Below, in pieces: positions 1 to 11,541 of a DNA stretch of 64,000 nt. Where the stretch lies: assembly GCA_021018815.1 (NCBI GenBank), contig JAITYX010000025.1, positions 6,186,001-6,250,000 on the forward strand. The letters are read 5' to 3'. Made by a program: the position numbers and the translations under genes. How positions within the stretch are numbered: the first letter of the stretch is position 1; each line of letters starts with the position of its first letter. The notes beneath the pieces were generated by a model, which searched no databases, was not told where the DNA came from, and was given only the letters and a program-made list of their open reading frames with translations. The DNA is from Talinum fruticosum. Its lineage: Eukaryota; Streptophyta; Magnoliopsida; Caryophyllales; Talinaceae.

Positions 1-1
1 C

Positions 2-300
2 TCATCGGACCCATTCTCGAAGAAAACACCTTATGAGCTCTACAAAGGGAAGAAGCCAAATATTTCCTATTTCGGACCATTCGGATGTAAGTGCTTCGTT
101 CACAACAATGGTAAGAATCATCCGACCAAGTTTGATGCTCGGTCGGACTAAGGTATTTTTTGGGTTACTCCTCTCATAGCAAAGCTTATCGCATATTCAA
201 TAAGCGAACTAACAAAGTGGAAGAAAGCATCCACGTAGTATTTGATGAGCTTGAACAGGAGAAGCCAAGTGAGTCTTCATACTCATAACTGAAGCTCGTA
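2..300 (+). pseudogene. Integrase C-terminal fragment of element A
   Basis: Reading frames here give the copia integrase tail: TPYELYKGKKPNISYF, then FGCKCFVHNN, then after a stop near 151 a frame change into GYSSHSK, RIFNKRTNKVEES and a VVFDE-like end. The same segment is found in elements D (around 29400-29830, minus) and G (around 54180-54600, minus). The family protein joins element DNA to chromosomal target DNA; the catalytic core lies outside the window. At least one stop and one frameshift make this copy non-functional. Confidence 0.8.
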
Positions 301-479
301 AAAGATGATGACGAAGCCGAGCCTACAAAGACTTAGACCCAAGCATGCTCGGAATGAAGTCACTCGAACGAGGAGACTCGGAATGAGACAGTTCAAGAGC
401 TCGCTCGTAACGAACAAGTTAATGAAGAGGATCACTCGGAACAAGCTTCGAAGATCAAACAGCTCAGCCCACAAACCTG

Positions 480-1439
480 GTGAATCAAAGAACTGGTAAA
501 GCTTTCAAATTTATTTCCAGTCATCCCCAAGAAAACATCATTTCGATATCAACAAGTGGGGTAAGAACTCGTTCCTCTCTACACAATCTATGTGCAATCA
601 CTGCATTCATTTCATTAGCTAAACCCAAAAATGCACTAGAGGCCCTTAATGAACCTGAATGGGTAGAGGCCATGCAAGAGGAACTCAATCAATTCGAGAG
701 AAACCAAGTCCGGACTCCGACCAACCGACCTTCTAACCACCAAGTTATAGGAACCAAATGGGTTTTCAAGAATAAAGCTGGATGAGGGTGGAGTGGTAGT
801 CGAAACAAGGCTAGACTTGTGGCTCGGGGATGTAATCAAGAAGAAGGAATTGATTGTGGGGAAACCTTTGCACCAGTAGCTGAATTGAGGCCATTAGAAT
901 ACTGTTGGCATTTGCATCCAGCATGCATATTAAATTATATCAAATGGATGTTAAGTGTGCTTTTCTCAATGGTTTTATTGAAGAAGAAGTCTATGTCGAG
1001 CAGACCTCCTGGTTTTGAAAACTCAGAATTTCCAAATCATGTTTTCAAACTTCAAAAGGCTCTCTATGGTCTTAAACAAGCACCTCGAGCTTGGTATGAA
1101 AGACTAAGTAGCTTCTTGGTTCAAAATGATTTTAAAAGAGGTCAGATCGACAAGACTCTCTTCATAAAGACCAAAGGGAAAGATTTCCTTATTGTTCAAA
1201 TCTATGTTGATGATATTATTTTCGGTGCTACTAATGAGTTTTTGTGCCGAGAATTTTCCGAGTTAATGAGTCAAGAATTCCAAATGAGTATGATGGGAGA
1301 ACTCAATTTCTTCCTTGGGTTACAAATCAAACAAGACAAAGATGGAATCTTTGTTCATCAATCAAAGTACACCAAGGAACTGTTGAAGAAATACAAGCTT
1401 CAAGATGCAAAGCACGCATCTACCCCTATGAGCAGATAG
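480..1439 (+). pseudogene. Reverse transcriptase of element A (frameshifted)
   Basis: Copia-type RT (RVT_2 family). The N-terminal finger segment ([26 protein letters not shown]) occupies 640-785. After a frameshift the frame from 819 carries GETFAPVA, and after two more shifts between about 885 and 1010 it carries [25 protein letters not shown], the catalytic YVDDIIFGATN at about 1201-1233 and MMGELNFFLGLQIKQ. The region that should hold the first catalytic aspartate (the [10 protein letters not shown] block seen in element D) is out of frame. The family enzyme copies element RNA into DNA inside a virus-like particle. Wording of the RT matches the SIRE/Maximus lineage. A stop ends the frame at 1439. 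Confidence 0.9.
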
Positions 1440-2143
1440 CATAAAGCTTGACTCGGATGAGAAAGGTAAAGTAATAGATCGAAACTCTATCGAGGTATGA
1501 TTAGATCTTTGCTATATCTTACTTTCAACGAGCCGGATATAATGTTCAGTGTTTGCCTATGCGCAAGATTTCAAGCTAATCCAAAAGAATCACATCTCAT
1601 TGCGGTGAAGAGAATATTCAGCTATCTTGCAGTACACGGAATTTAGGTCTATGGTATTCCGGAGACTCAAAACCGACTCTTACTCGGATACTCGGACGCA
1701 AACTACGCAGGATACAAAGTTGATTGAAAGAGCACATCCGGAGCTTGCCAACTTCTGGGTCAATCCCTAATATCTTGGCACTCAAAGAAGCGTAACTCGG
1801 TCGCTCTATCAACTGCTGAAGCTGAATATATTGCAGCTGGAGCTCGTTGTGCTCGGATTTTATGGATTAAACAACACGTGAAGGATCTTGGACTATTCCT
1901 CAACTCGGTTCCAATCAAGTGTGCCAACCAAAGCGCAATCAGTATCACCAAGAACCCCGCCCAAGCATTCGAAAACAAAGCATATCGAGGTCGGTATCAC
2001 TTCTTACGCGATCACTCGAAAAGGGTGATATTGCACTTGAGTTCATTCCTACCAATCTTCAATTAGTCGACATCTTTACTATGCCTCTTGGTGAAGATCG
2101 GTTTTGCTTTATTCGGAATGAGCTTGGTATGTTAAATGCTTAA
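1440..2143 (+). pseudogene. RNase H of element A
   Basis: Several short frames match the copia RNase H domain in order: an LGLWY-like segment near 1650, a CANQSAISITKNP segment near 1920-1955, a HFLRDHS segment near 2000, and the conserved end with DRFCFIRNELGML near 2095-2135. Stops and frame changes interrupt it. Homologous domains are at 15860-16541 (B) and 27632-28320 (D, minus). The terminal piece of this domain is the part kept in the deletion derivatives C and E. Confidence 0.85.
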
Positions 2144-2734
2144 TTATGTGCTACCCTTGTTGCATAACTCGTGCTTTGTGCTTTCACCGTTAATAACCAT
2201 TAGTTTAGTTGATTCGGTGATACTTGGGCTGATAGTTATTTTCCGTTTCGAGTCACTCGAAACCTTTCTGAGTCAAACTCGGACGTAGAGAAACTTGGAC
2301 TTCAAATTTTCTGAAACTATCTCTAGAACAAGTGGAGAGTTTCGGATCATATTTTCAAAATTTTCTCTCTCTCTCGAACGATGTGATCGGATTTTATCCG
2401 TGGATTTCTAACCGCTGGGATCTCAATCGTTGAAGAGAACCGTCACACCAGTCTTTGGTGACCGATGGACAAGCCGAGTCGAACGGAGTTATAAATAACG
2501 TCTATCCATCTTCCTCTCGGTACTCTAAACTCCATCACTCTCAAACGAAACTTTTCGCGGAAGATTTCTACGTGAACAGTCACCCTTGATCATCTGCAAG
2601 CATCGAAGAAGCCCTCTCTCGTAAGTCTCGATCGCTCTCATTTCTTTCTTCTACATTTTCTTTTCGTCTCTTCTCTTCTACATCTCCTTCTCTTTTCTAC
2701 TCGAAGAGCTTCATCTTTTCCTCTCTCCCTCAAA
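2144..2734 (+). promoter_or_regulatory. pol to env-like intergenic region of element A with internal TATA box
   Basis: About 590 bases without coding potential between RNase H and the env-like start. A TATAAATAA box lies at 2490-2498, 245 bases before the ATG. Upstream is a GTCAC...GTGAC inverted repeat (2442-2446 and 2458-2462), and downstream a pyrimidine-rich leader. The same arrangement occurs in B (16927-16935) and D (27229-27237, minus). That this is a promoter for the env-like ORF is inference from sequence only. Confidence 0.5.
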
Positions 2735-4345
2735 ATGCCTAAAAGATGAAACCATCCCGACTTCCGAGGTCTCTCCATCTTCCAAAAGCCTCGCACCAAT
2801 AAGCCGTAAAGCTCAACCCCTTCCAAACCCATTGTCACTCAAGCACCTCGTCTTCGGACGACAAATTCTTTCCAACAACCAAATTTTCTTGGTTGTCCAA
2901 CATACAAACCACCGGAGCATACCACTTTATGTGCTTCAGCGAGTTCATCTTTCCCGAACTCGTTTCGAGTTCTATGCTCACCTCACTCACTTCGAAAATG
3001 TTCTAACCTCTAGGGTTCGAACATCACCTGTTCGTCTAAACACCTCTCTCCTCCACCGCCTGTTCAAGGTCTCCTCTCTCTTCCGAACAGCAACCCCATT
3101 CCTTTCATTGAAGTCGCCGACGACTTCTTTGAAAAATACGCTAAAGAGTTCCCCGAGTCTCGGAAAACTTTTTGTGACTCGGTTGAAGTCGAAGCTCGTC
3201 TTCTGTGTTTTCTCGCTGATGAGAACCTTTTTCTCACAGACATTCCAGCAAGGAGAACCCCAACTCCAAGCATCTCAAAGCTCTCTTCGACATCCTTGAG
3301 GGATATGAAGTAGACCTCTTCCCTCTATCTTTAAGCGGTGGCCGCGTGCCGGCTCAACTCCAATCCAAGAAGAACACCTCCCTTCCTTTCGGTGCTCTTC
3401 GACCCTTGTTTTTAAACAATTCCAAGTTCCTCTCCCCTCGGACCCCAACGCTGTGTCCGAGGCTGCCGTTGTGGTCGGCAAGAAGGAACTGCAGGGGTAC
3501 GGATACCGGAAACCGACCCTAGTGTCCGGGTTCACATCTCGGAGCCGAGGCCTCCTTCTCCATCTCGGACTAAGAAATCAACCCCTCTCTCTCTCCCTTC
3601 TCCACCTGGTGGTGCTTCCACCTCAGGTGCCTCCAAATCTCTCTCTGCTCTCTTGTCCCTTGTTTTCATGGACAAGATCAGCTCCGTGTCTTCGGATTTC
3701 GGAGACATGCTCCGTTCTTTTAAATCTGTTCTCCAAGGTCCGACCATCAACCAAAAGACCGGTCAATCCCAAATCCGAGAGTAGCAGCCTCTAGTTCTTG
3801 AGATGAGGGAACTGGTCCAGGAGCAGAAGGAGCTGGTCGAGCTCCTCGGAGAGAGACGGTCCAAGGCGGCTCGAGACCACGATGACTCGGACGCGCTCGA
3901 AGCGTCTTCGAGCCTGAGTCCGACCTCTCGAACAGCGGGGAAGAAGAAGAAGAAGAAGGCTGCAGACGCCGAGGAACTCGCGGCCGAGGCGGTTCCTTCC
4001 GGGCAAGGGGAGGAACACCAAGTAGAGGCGTAGGAGCTGCCGAGGGTCGATCGCTCCACAGGCTCAAATAGGCTGTACTCGGTTCCGACAGCGGTCTAGG
4101 TGGGTCGGACGACCTAGCTACTCCAGCCGAGTCGACAGAGCAACCCCTCCAGCCTACCGAGGTTCCAAGGGAAGAACCCCTCGATCCACTCACTTCGGGT
4201 TAGCCACTCGGAGTTGAGCCACGGACGATAGTCCCGGTTCTCCCTTCGCCGCACTCAAGCACATCGTCAAGATCATATCAGCGCCGGCGCACCTCCGCTC
4301 CCTCCACTCGGAAATCTCCCTCTCCCTCGTAGGAGCCATGCACTA
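2735..4345 (+). pseudogene. env-like third ORF of element A, broken
   Basis: Begins with ATG at 2735 (M-P-K-R then a stop at the fifth codon). Fragments then match the ORF seen in B, C, D and E: a DDKFF...SWL segment near 2860-2910, FSEFIFPELV near 2940, HLKALFDILEGYEVDLFP near 3270-3325 and GYGYRKP near 3495. The C-terminal part (3800-4035) is rich in E, K, S and D: EGTGPGAEG-type helix, DSD acidic patch, then a run of lysines encoded at 3940-3960. Many stops and shifts. The FSEF-YPELV block resembles what I recall as the 'putative plant transposon protein' domain (Pfam PF20167), a match that would need checking. The end is uncertain. Confidence 0.65.
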
Positions 4346-4756
4346 AGTCACAATTCCTCGATCCGGCGTAACTTTCTTCTTTACGAAATTTTTTTGTCCG
4401 GACATCTAAGTTGTACTTTTTGCTATTTTTTTCTTCCCTTCCTTTTCTTGTTGTTTGTGCTTGAAAGGCAAAGGGGAGAAATAGAGAAAAACTTGTTGTC
4501 TTGGTTAGGGGAGTTTTTCCGCCCTTTTGAATTTTAATGGATTAATGCATTTCATTATTAACTTCGAGTTCATTTTTGCTAGCATGTCTTTTCTAAGTTA
4601 ATGAAGCATACTTTATTTTTTTTTTGCTCGATATATTAAGTATCGCTCGACTCATTGAGTATGTCTTACTCATGCGCAAACTACTCGGAATCAATCTTTT
4701 CCTCTAAGAAAGTTTCTGTTTTAAGTATGGAATGCCTTTCATCAAAAAGGGGAGAT
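4346..4756 (+). promoter_or_regulatory. 3' non-coding region of element A: palindrome and multiple polypurine tracts
   Basis: Between the env-like ORF and the 3' LTR are a perfect palindrome TGTCCGGACA at 4395-4404, two purine tracts (around 4470-4480 and 4505-4513) and the polypurine tract proper, AAAAAGGGGAGA at 4744-4755, directly before the LTR. The polypurine tract primes plus-strand DNA synthesis. Repeated tracts and a palindrome near the 3' LTR agree with what I recall of Sirevirus non-coding signatures. Confidence 0.7.
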
Positions 4757-5673
4757 TGAAGACTCGAGACACTCGCTCAATACTCTTCGAGTTACATAAA
4801 AGGAATCGGGTATAACAATTTCATACATATAGAGTTTTGATTCCAAGGCATTCTCTCGCATCTCGAAACTTATTTGAGTAAAAGGGTATCTTCTCTAAGT
4901 AACATAGTTCTTACTTAGTATATTTATTGCTTATCTGCATGCGACTCGTAAAACCGGTTCTTTGTTCCGAGTCCATCTTCACTCGAATAATCGCAGATTG
5001 TATATACCAGATATTTCGTCTTTTCTCACTCGGAATCGACTTGTGGTTATAAGTCCTATCTTGTTTTAGTCGGTATTCTTAGCTTGTTTCATGCTTAGTC
5101 TATATCAAGTTAATCCTCTCCGATATTCTTTATTGAACTTGATTCTTCGCTTAGATTAAGTCGGATGGAATTCGAGTATCATGGATATTGGACTCGGAAA
5201 ATTCCATTCCATTTCGACTCGGATAATCGGTTGGTTTATTTATCGTTATTATTTTATTATCTCGTGTCTAATCTTGGGCCAAAGTATTTTATACTTTGAG
5301 AACCAAAATTGATTTACTTTTGTAGGTTATTCAATCGAGGATACAATTTTTCAAACTACAAAAGTAACCGGCTCGGAATGTCAAATCACCAGGCAGACAT
5401 GGCTTTTCACCTTCTCTGCTCTAGTCCCGATAGATTGTGTCGTGGCATGTCTGTTTCCAAATATGGAAAACTGGAACGCCAAGCTTAACGGTTGTTTCTA
5501 CCTTATCATTCAAGACACCGCTAATGGTTTTGGGACTTCCAAGAGAGTTAAACCGTTGTCTAACGTTTATATTACAACGGATACCTTCCGAGTGACTCGA
5601 AAGCTTCTATCAACGATCACGAGAGGACTCTCGGTTAGCGAGATGAAGATAACGGCTACTCTGCCTGGTCATC

Positions 5674-5682
5674 TATAAATAG
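5674..5682 (+). promoter_or_regulatory. TATA box of LTR A
   Basis: TATAAATAG, followed by a leader beginning AAGCCAACTC. The same box and leader recur in every Sirevirus LTR here, at 12483-12491, 20222-20230, 22361-22369 and 36829-36837 on the + strand, and on the minus strand at 33271-33279, 24161-24168 and 58073-58080. It marks the U3/R region. Four AACGG or CCGTT motifs lie at 5487-5655 just upstream. Confidence 0.75.
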
Positions 5683-5865
5683 AAGCCAACTCACAAGACT
5701 TGAAGATGGCCGAATCTATTGTTAATACACATACTTGAGAAAAGTCAATGTATTTACTTTCAATCTTCTACTTACAACTCCCACTCTGTAATTCATTACT
5801 TTACGAGTTGTAAGGTCTTGTACTCGACTACCAACTCTTTCTTACATTCTTTGTAAGGTCCCTTG

Positions 5866-5998
5866 ACTAAGTCTGTAAGGGTTAACTCAGCTTAGTTGTC
5901 CCTAGCTGTAAGGGTTATCTCAGCTAGGAAGTACTAGATCGGATAAGGGAATTTCGAGTTTAGGAAAACTTGTATAGAGTTATCTAAGGGAGCAACTC
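5866..5998 (+). other. Hairpin cluster with TAAGGG loops in LTR A leader
   Basis: Three inverted repeats, each enclosing TAAGGG: ACTAAG (5866-5871) with CTTAGT (5891-5896); CCTAGCTG (5901-5908) with CAGCTAGG (5921-5928); GAGTT (5977-5981) with AACTC (5994-5998). A fourth TAAGGG lies at 5944-5949. Stems differ between LTR copies but mostly by paired changes. Function unknown. Confidence 0.6.
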
Positions 5999-6331
5999 GG
6001 GTTCGGTCGGTTCACGGTATTTTGTGGACTCAAAATAGTGAATTTAACTTCGTGTCCGGATTGACATGGTCCGTGGTTTTCTGCCCCGGGAGGGTTTCCA
6101 CGTAAAAACTAATTGTTATCTTTCCGAGTTCATTCTAGACTCGGACATCTTTACTTGCTCTTGTTCTTTCCGATTAATCGCATTCCGAGTCCAATATTTT
6201 CGACCTCGTTGATAGACTCGGAATCTGTCTTCCTTTCTATTACGTGAAAAAGAGTGTGTTTCCGCAAAGAATTTTCTATCACCCTATTCACCCCCTCTAG
6301 GGTGACTCGGACTCTCCCGAGCAAACCTTCA

Positions 6332-7719
6332 CATTATTACGGCATTATTATTATTATTGTAATTTCTATTTTAAGACTTTATTTTTATTGTTAGATTAAT
6401 ATAAAAGATGTTATTTTTATTTAGTTTATGTGTCCTAGATTATATTATGTGTGAGTAGTTTTTATACTTAGTATAATCTACTAGAAATCATGTTAAATTA
6501 TTTATTTTTGAAACAAAGTTATGATCTTTATTGTCTTATTGATTTTGTCAATGATTTTATGATAATTTGTTCTTAAAGTTTATGATTTTATGTTTAATTA
6601 ATTAGAGTGCACACTAATTAGTTTATATAAATTCATATGATAGTTTAAAGGGTTTAAGTACGTAATTACTTGATCTTTTAGATATAAGTATCACCCTAAT
6701 TAATCACGGATGGCTCATACACATCTATTTTAATTAGGAAATTATCATACCTCCTTTTTAAATCAATTTGCTAGTATATTGATTAGTAGGTGGTAGATGA
6801 TGTTTTTTAATACTTAATGCTCTAATTTGATTAAATTATAGTGCCAGTGATAGGATTATCAATATTAGTAGGGTTTATATTATGCTTAGGCCTAAGTAAA
6901 CTAATAACTAAGGAAAAACGAGGAAGATCCGCTAGTGGTTGTCTTTTACGGTTTAGCTCATGGGTAAATCAATTTGGGTGTTAATGATAAATAATAATTT
7001 GTATGGTAGATATAGATAACACTAAGTGCTTTTTATATAGTTGATATTTTTGATATTATTTATTTACTTTTTAGTTATTTTACTTAGTTTGTCAATTTTT
7101 ATTTACAAAATTATAATCTTTTATTATTAATTTCGTTATTCGCCCCTTAAAGAACAGTCTTTTAGGTTATTTTGAGGAATTTTATTTTAATTTAATTTTG
7201 AGTCTTTATATATTTTAATTTTTAGATTATTTTTCTATCACTTTCGTTATTTTTGAGTGAGTCGGTTAGAAATTAGTTTTAAAATAGTTTCTTTTATTAT
7301 TTTTATAGTTTATCTATTATTAGGGTTTAGATAGAGTCCTAGTTTACTGTGATTAAATTTTAGAATTTTTGGAACTAATATGATAATTTTTCAGATTTAA
7401 TTCTTGAATTTAATTACTCTAGGTTTTTAGTTAAATAAATTCATATTTTTAGTTTTTAATTTTGGTTTTATATTTTTAGGGTTTGTTTAGGTCTAGAAAT
7501 TTAGTATTAATATTCTGGGTAATTTAATTATGTAGTGCAGAATTTCTATTTTCTAATTTATATTCTCTATTTTATTTTAAAGAGTAGTAAATTTAATTAG
7601 ATTAAAGCTTTCATATTATTATATCTTTCCTCGTGAATCTGATCTCTAATTTCTTATGATATATAGTTAATTATAAGTTTAAGTAGTGATTTAATTTGTA
7701 CCTGTACGACAAGCTAACA
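6332..7719 (+). repeat. Athila-like 5' LTR, right-hand portion
   Basis: Very AT-rich sequence that aligns with 20876-22278, ending CGACAAGCTAACA before the primer site. Its left part was displaced by element A. It carries a short run of about five ATT units where the sister LTR has about 33. No coding potential is seen in it. Confidence 0.85.
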
Positions 7720-7724
7720 AATTT

Positions 7725-7742
7725 TGGCGCCGTTGCTGAGGA
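7725..7742 (+). promoter_or_regulatory. Primer binding site of the Athila-like element
   Basis: TGGCGCCGTTGCTGAGGA, five bases after the LTR end. It differs at two or three positions from the plant tRNA-Asp 3' end complement used by Athila-type elements. Confidence 0.8.
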
Positions 7743-7928
7743 AAGTAAATAATAATAGTTAGTTTTTATTTAATTTAGATTTACTTTTATTAGTTCGTTG
7801 TAACTTTAATACCTTTTTTCATAGTTTTTTGTGTTTTTTTTTTTATTTTGAAAGGAGCATACATTTGACGAAGTTGAAAGCCAAGTAAGTGTTTTTATTA
7901 CTGTTTCGTAAGTTTTGAAATTCTTGAG

Positions 7929-9615
7929 ATGATCGCTTTACGTGAACTTGCTGCATCCGACTTGGATACACAACTTCTTCCTATTTCATATCCTGTATTG
8001 GACCAACCACTGAAATTGAACTCTAGATATTTAAATTTGTTACCTAAATTTCATTGATCTGCCTAGTGAGAACCTATATCGTCATATCAATGAGTTTATT
8101 ATTACATGTTTCACCATGCAACTTAATAAAATCACCCAAGACCAAATTAAGTTGAGAGTCTTTCCCTTTTCACTTCAGAATAAAGTTAAAGATTGGTTCT
8201 ATTACTTACCCCCTGCAACATTCACTACATGGACCCAAGTTCATAAAGCATTTTTAGAGAAATTTTTTCCTACATCTACGATTGGGTCCATTAAAAGGAA
8301 ATTTGTGGCATTAAACAGATGACTGTGGAGACTTTTTATGAATATTGGGAACATTTTAATAAATTATGTGTTAGTTGTCCTCAACTTCAAATTTTTGAGC
8401 ATTTATTGATTCAATACTTTTATGAAGGTTTATTGCTAATAAATCGAAATATCGTAGATATTGCTAGTGGAGGGGCCTTGTTTAATAAAACTCCAACTCA
8501 AGCTACGGAATTATTTAATATTATGGCCCAAAATACTTGAACAATTTGCAACTGGAGATACCCAATTTAGGAGAGTTAATGAGTTGAATTTAGATTCATC
8601 TGTAAAGACCCAATTGTCCCAAAGTAGTATTATGCTGAACAAACTGGTCGAGTAGAGGAGAAATAGTAGTTTGTAGTATTTGCTTTGTTTAGAGGGTTAT
8701 GATGCTCGATTCATGCCCTACACAACGAAGGGGGCATGTGAATGCTATATTTTCCAACCAAGGTCAAATGAACTATGACCTATTTTCCAACACTTATAGA
8801 GAATGGAGTGACTACTCTAACCTTAGGTATGGATTTGAAGAAAAACCCCAAGTAATTGATCAATCTATTGCTCAAGACAAAACTAATTATCTTTTAGAGC
8901 AAGTCATTAAAAAGATGGATGATGAGAAAAGGAGACTGACCTTGGGTTCCAAAGCTTAGAGATCACCATTAAGTAGGTTCAAGAGAGACAGATTGCCAAT
9001 GATACCATAATTAGCAACCTGCAAGGCCAAATGCAATCTCAGCCTTTCCAAGATCCAAAAGAAAATATGAATGTCATAACACTTAATAGTGGGAAAGAGT
9101 TAGAGGAACCTAGGAAAAACATAGAGGTAGAGCCAGAATTAGAGGTTAAGGAATCTGAACCTGACCAAAACAAAGATAACACCTCTAATGCTAAGGAAAT
9201 AGGTAATAAGAAAAATCTTTACAAGCCTATCCCACCTTTTCCTAATAGATTGATACGAATAACTCCTAAGATAAACGAGGCAATTGAAGATATCATAGAA
9301 ATATCTAAGAAGGTAGAAACAAACATTCCTCTTCTAGATAACATGAAATGGGAACCTAGTTATGCTAAGTTCCTTAAAGATCTATTCACAAACAAATTAA
9401 AATTGAAAAGGAGCAAAAGGATAAATGTTGGGGAGAATACATCTACCGTTTTCCAAAAGAAATTTCCCTCTAATTGCAAGTATCCAGGAGACCAGATCTG
9501 TTTAGTGTGGGATGCAATTAAATTATCCTTGAGCTGCAGAAGTGTCGAGCTAAAGATAGTAAACAAAGGCGTTGTTTCGGAGGCAACCCAACATTTTTCA
9601 AGGAAGTTTCTATAA
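7929..9615 (+). pseudogene. gag of the Athila-like element, fused to a pol remnant
   Basis: The first ATG of the frame is at 7929. Stops near 8055-8070 break it, then 8116-8322 gives the capsid core with FPFSLQNKVKDWFYYLPP and AFLEKFFP (Retrotrans_gag type), continued in another frame at 8319-8540 (ETFYEYWEHFNKLC, LLIQYFYEGL). Further on are YDLFSNTYREW near 8780, NVITLNSGKELEEP near 9070, KPIPPFPNRL near 9222 and PSYAKFLKDLF near 9355, the usual order before the protease in Athila gag-pol. After CKYPGDQI (about 9480-9500) the frame runs into a tail ending at 9615 that looks like the distal end of pol. Protease, RT, RNase H and integrase core are absent: an internal deletion of several kilobases. 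Confidence 0.75.
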
Positions 9616-10885
9616 TTTTTGCTTTTTTATTTTATTTTACATGCATTAGGGACAATGCATGAATTAAGTGTAGGGAGTGCATCCTACATTTTAATTTTAT
9701 GCATTTAATCTCATTAGAGTATTTATTTTTGAAAAAAAAATTTAGTGTCTTTCTTATGAAGAAATGCGTGAACATGAATATATGCTAAGTTAACTTAAAT
9801 TTCTCTGTTTATAGTTTTTTCCCTTTGTAAGTGAGAAATTTGAGCATGTTAATTGTCATTTAGAGTTATTTGAGTTGATCCTCATATATTTCTTCAATTA
9901 GTTACGATCATAATTTTTTATTTTTGTTTGATCATAGAGGCAATAAATTCACTTAAATCGTTCACTTAAACTACTGAATTTAGCGTAATAACTCATTGAA
10001 AATTTGATTTTTCTTATCTTGCCTGTTAAAGTTCATAATATGTTAATTTACCAATACGAGGTTGGTTTAGGTGGTACAACACTTGTTCCCCTTAAGCGTC
10101 TTGTGCATGGAAAAGACTCGTGCTAGAAGAGTTAACCATGCTAAAGGTCGTTTACAACTCAAAACATGCCAACAACAACAACAAAACAAAGGGAATATGT
10201 TAGTTTACCGACATGGGTCGGAGGTTGTGGCTCAGCACCATTTCCCCTTAAGTTTAGGTCTCAAGTTGAGCCTTTATGAATGGAGTAACCCATGCTAGGA
10301 GAATTATGGCCCTTTTGGGCGGATTAATGGCTCGAATCATATTAACAAGAAAAAAATGTTAACTCCAGCACCTCTATTTGGGTGAGTGCGAGACAGGGAA
10401 TGTTATAATTTTTAGACCCTATATGGGCCTCGAATATATGCTTGAATGGAGTTTCAAAAAAAAAAAAAGAAAAAGAAAATTAATTGGAATAAAAGTTTGC
10501 AACACAAGTTTATTATCATTTTTTAGTGAGATATCTACTGATTCAACTTCTACATAACCATACTCGCACCTTAGTTTTTCCCATCCTAAAACTTTTTAAA
10601 CCCGTTGACCGGTATGTACATGTTTGAATAAGATGGATAATTTTTTAATATTACTTAATTAAAAGAGATATTGTGAGGCTAATTAATAAACCCTCTAATG
10701 ACAATGCAATGTTTAGTTTTTCACATGCTTGGGAAAGACAACTTTTAATGAAACTGTTTTTGAAGCAAGAAAAACCTAGTTTATATTTTATGTTTTATGT
10801 GTCATTTTATGAGAAAACATAATTTTAGATCAAGTTCTGTAATTTCTTTGCACGAGGACGTCCAAAGTCTAAGTGTGGGGGAATT
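9616..10885 (+). other. Athila-like 3' non-coding region and polypurine tract
   Basis: About 1.27 kb without credible coding frames. A GTGTGGGGGAA polypurine tract (about 10873-10883) sits just before the LTR start at 10886. A degenerate relative, AAGTGTAGGGAGTG, lies near 9677-9690 beside an inverted GCATTAGGGACAATGC, so two purine tracts bracket the region. No env-like gene is recognisable. Confidence 0.6.
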
Positions 10886-11541
10886 TGTTAAATCGTACTT
10901 TGTACGTATTTTTAGTAGTTATTTAGTTTATATTATATAGTTTAATTTATCAAAATTATTCTATTTTGTTTATTTTTAGGTAATTATCGAATAAAGTAGG
11001 GAAGAGAAGAAAAGATGTTAAAAGTGGATTTTTAACTACCGACAAGCGTTCAAGAAAAGATATGAAGTCGGTCAAAAAAATGTCATAAAATATTTATTTA
11101 TGATATTTTATTTTATGAAGTCTTATTTTGAAGAGAAATAATCATACTCCTAAACCCACTACGACGACTCCTTAGAGTTGCATGAGAAGAAGGGAACTAG
11201 GAAGAGAAGAAAGAGAAATCACCATGCAAGGACTCTCATCATCTTACGACACCTCTCCCACCTCACGGCTTCTTAATCCTATCATCACACATCTCTCTCT
11301 TGCAACCCCCAGCAGCTCAGGCTGCCTTACAAGCAGCCCTCACACCCCACAACTCCCTCATCCTCTCGCTCCGATCATCACCATCCTCGTCATCAATCAA
11401 CACCACCTCACATAGCCCCTTATCACCGTCATCCTTAATCATCTTCATCATCATCTTCCTTTTCATGTCACCCCGTCATCTCATGCTACCCTCTCTTCTC
11501 TTCCTCTCTCATCCTTAGACCAAGATTATCATAATCATCGT
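10886..11541 (+). repeat. Athila-like 3' LTR, left part
   Basis: Begins TGTTAAATCG directly after the polypurine tract. Interrupted at 11541 by element B; continues at 20810. The reading frames here are short and low in complexity. Confidence 0.8.

Larger units (their letters stand above)
1..6331 (+). mobile_element. Sirevirus (Ty1/copia, SIRE type) element A, 5' part outside window
   Basis: The order integrase C-terminus, reverse transcriptase, RNase H, env-like ORF, polypurine tract and 3' LTR is visible on the + strand. Pol order (integrase before RT) defines Ty1/copia, and an extra ORF between RNase H and the 3' LTR is the hallmark of the SIRE lineage. The 3' LTR ends at 6331 inside the 5' LTR of an Athila-like element; the next five bases, CATTA, are the expected target duplication, because the sister Athila LTR has an uninterrupted CATTA at the homologous place near 20880. 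Gag, protease and the 5' LTR lie left of the window. All coding parts carry stops or frameshifts. Confidence 0.9.
4757..6331 (+). repeat. 3' LTR of element A
   Basis: Starts TGAAGACTCG right after the polypurine tract and ends AACCTTCA, so it has TG...CA termini inside a short TGAAG/CTTCA inverted repeat; 1575 bp. It is homologous along its length to the LTRs of B and D but its U3 start differs. A TATAAATAG box is at 5674-5682 and a hairpin cluster at 5866-5998. Confidence 0.9.

Noticed and set aside
10071..10298. Small frame of 75 codons after the Athila-like gag
   Set aside because: No domain, and it lies in the non-coding 3' region.
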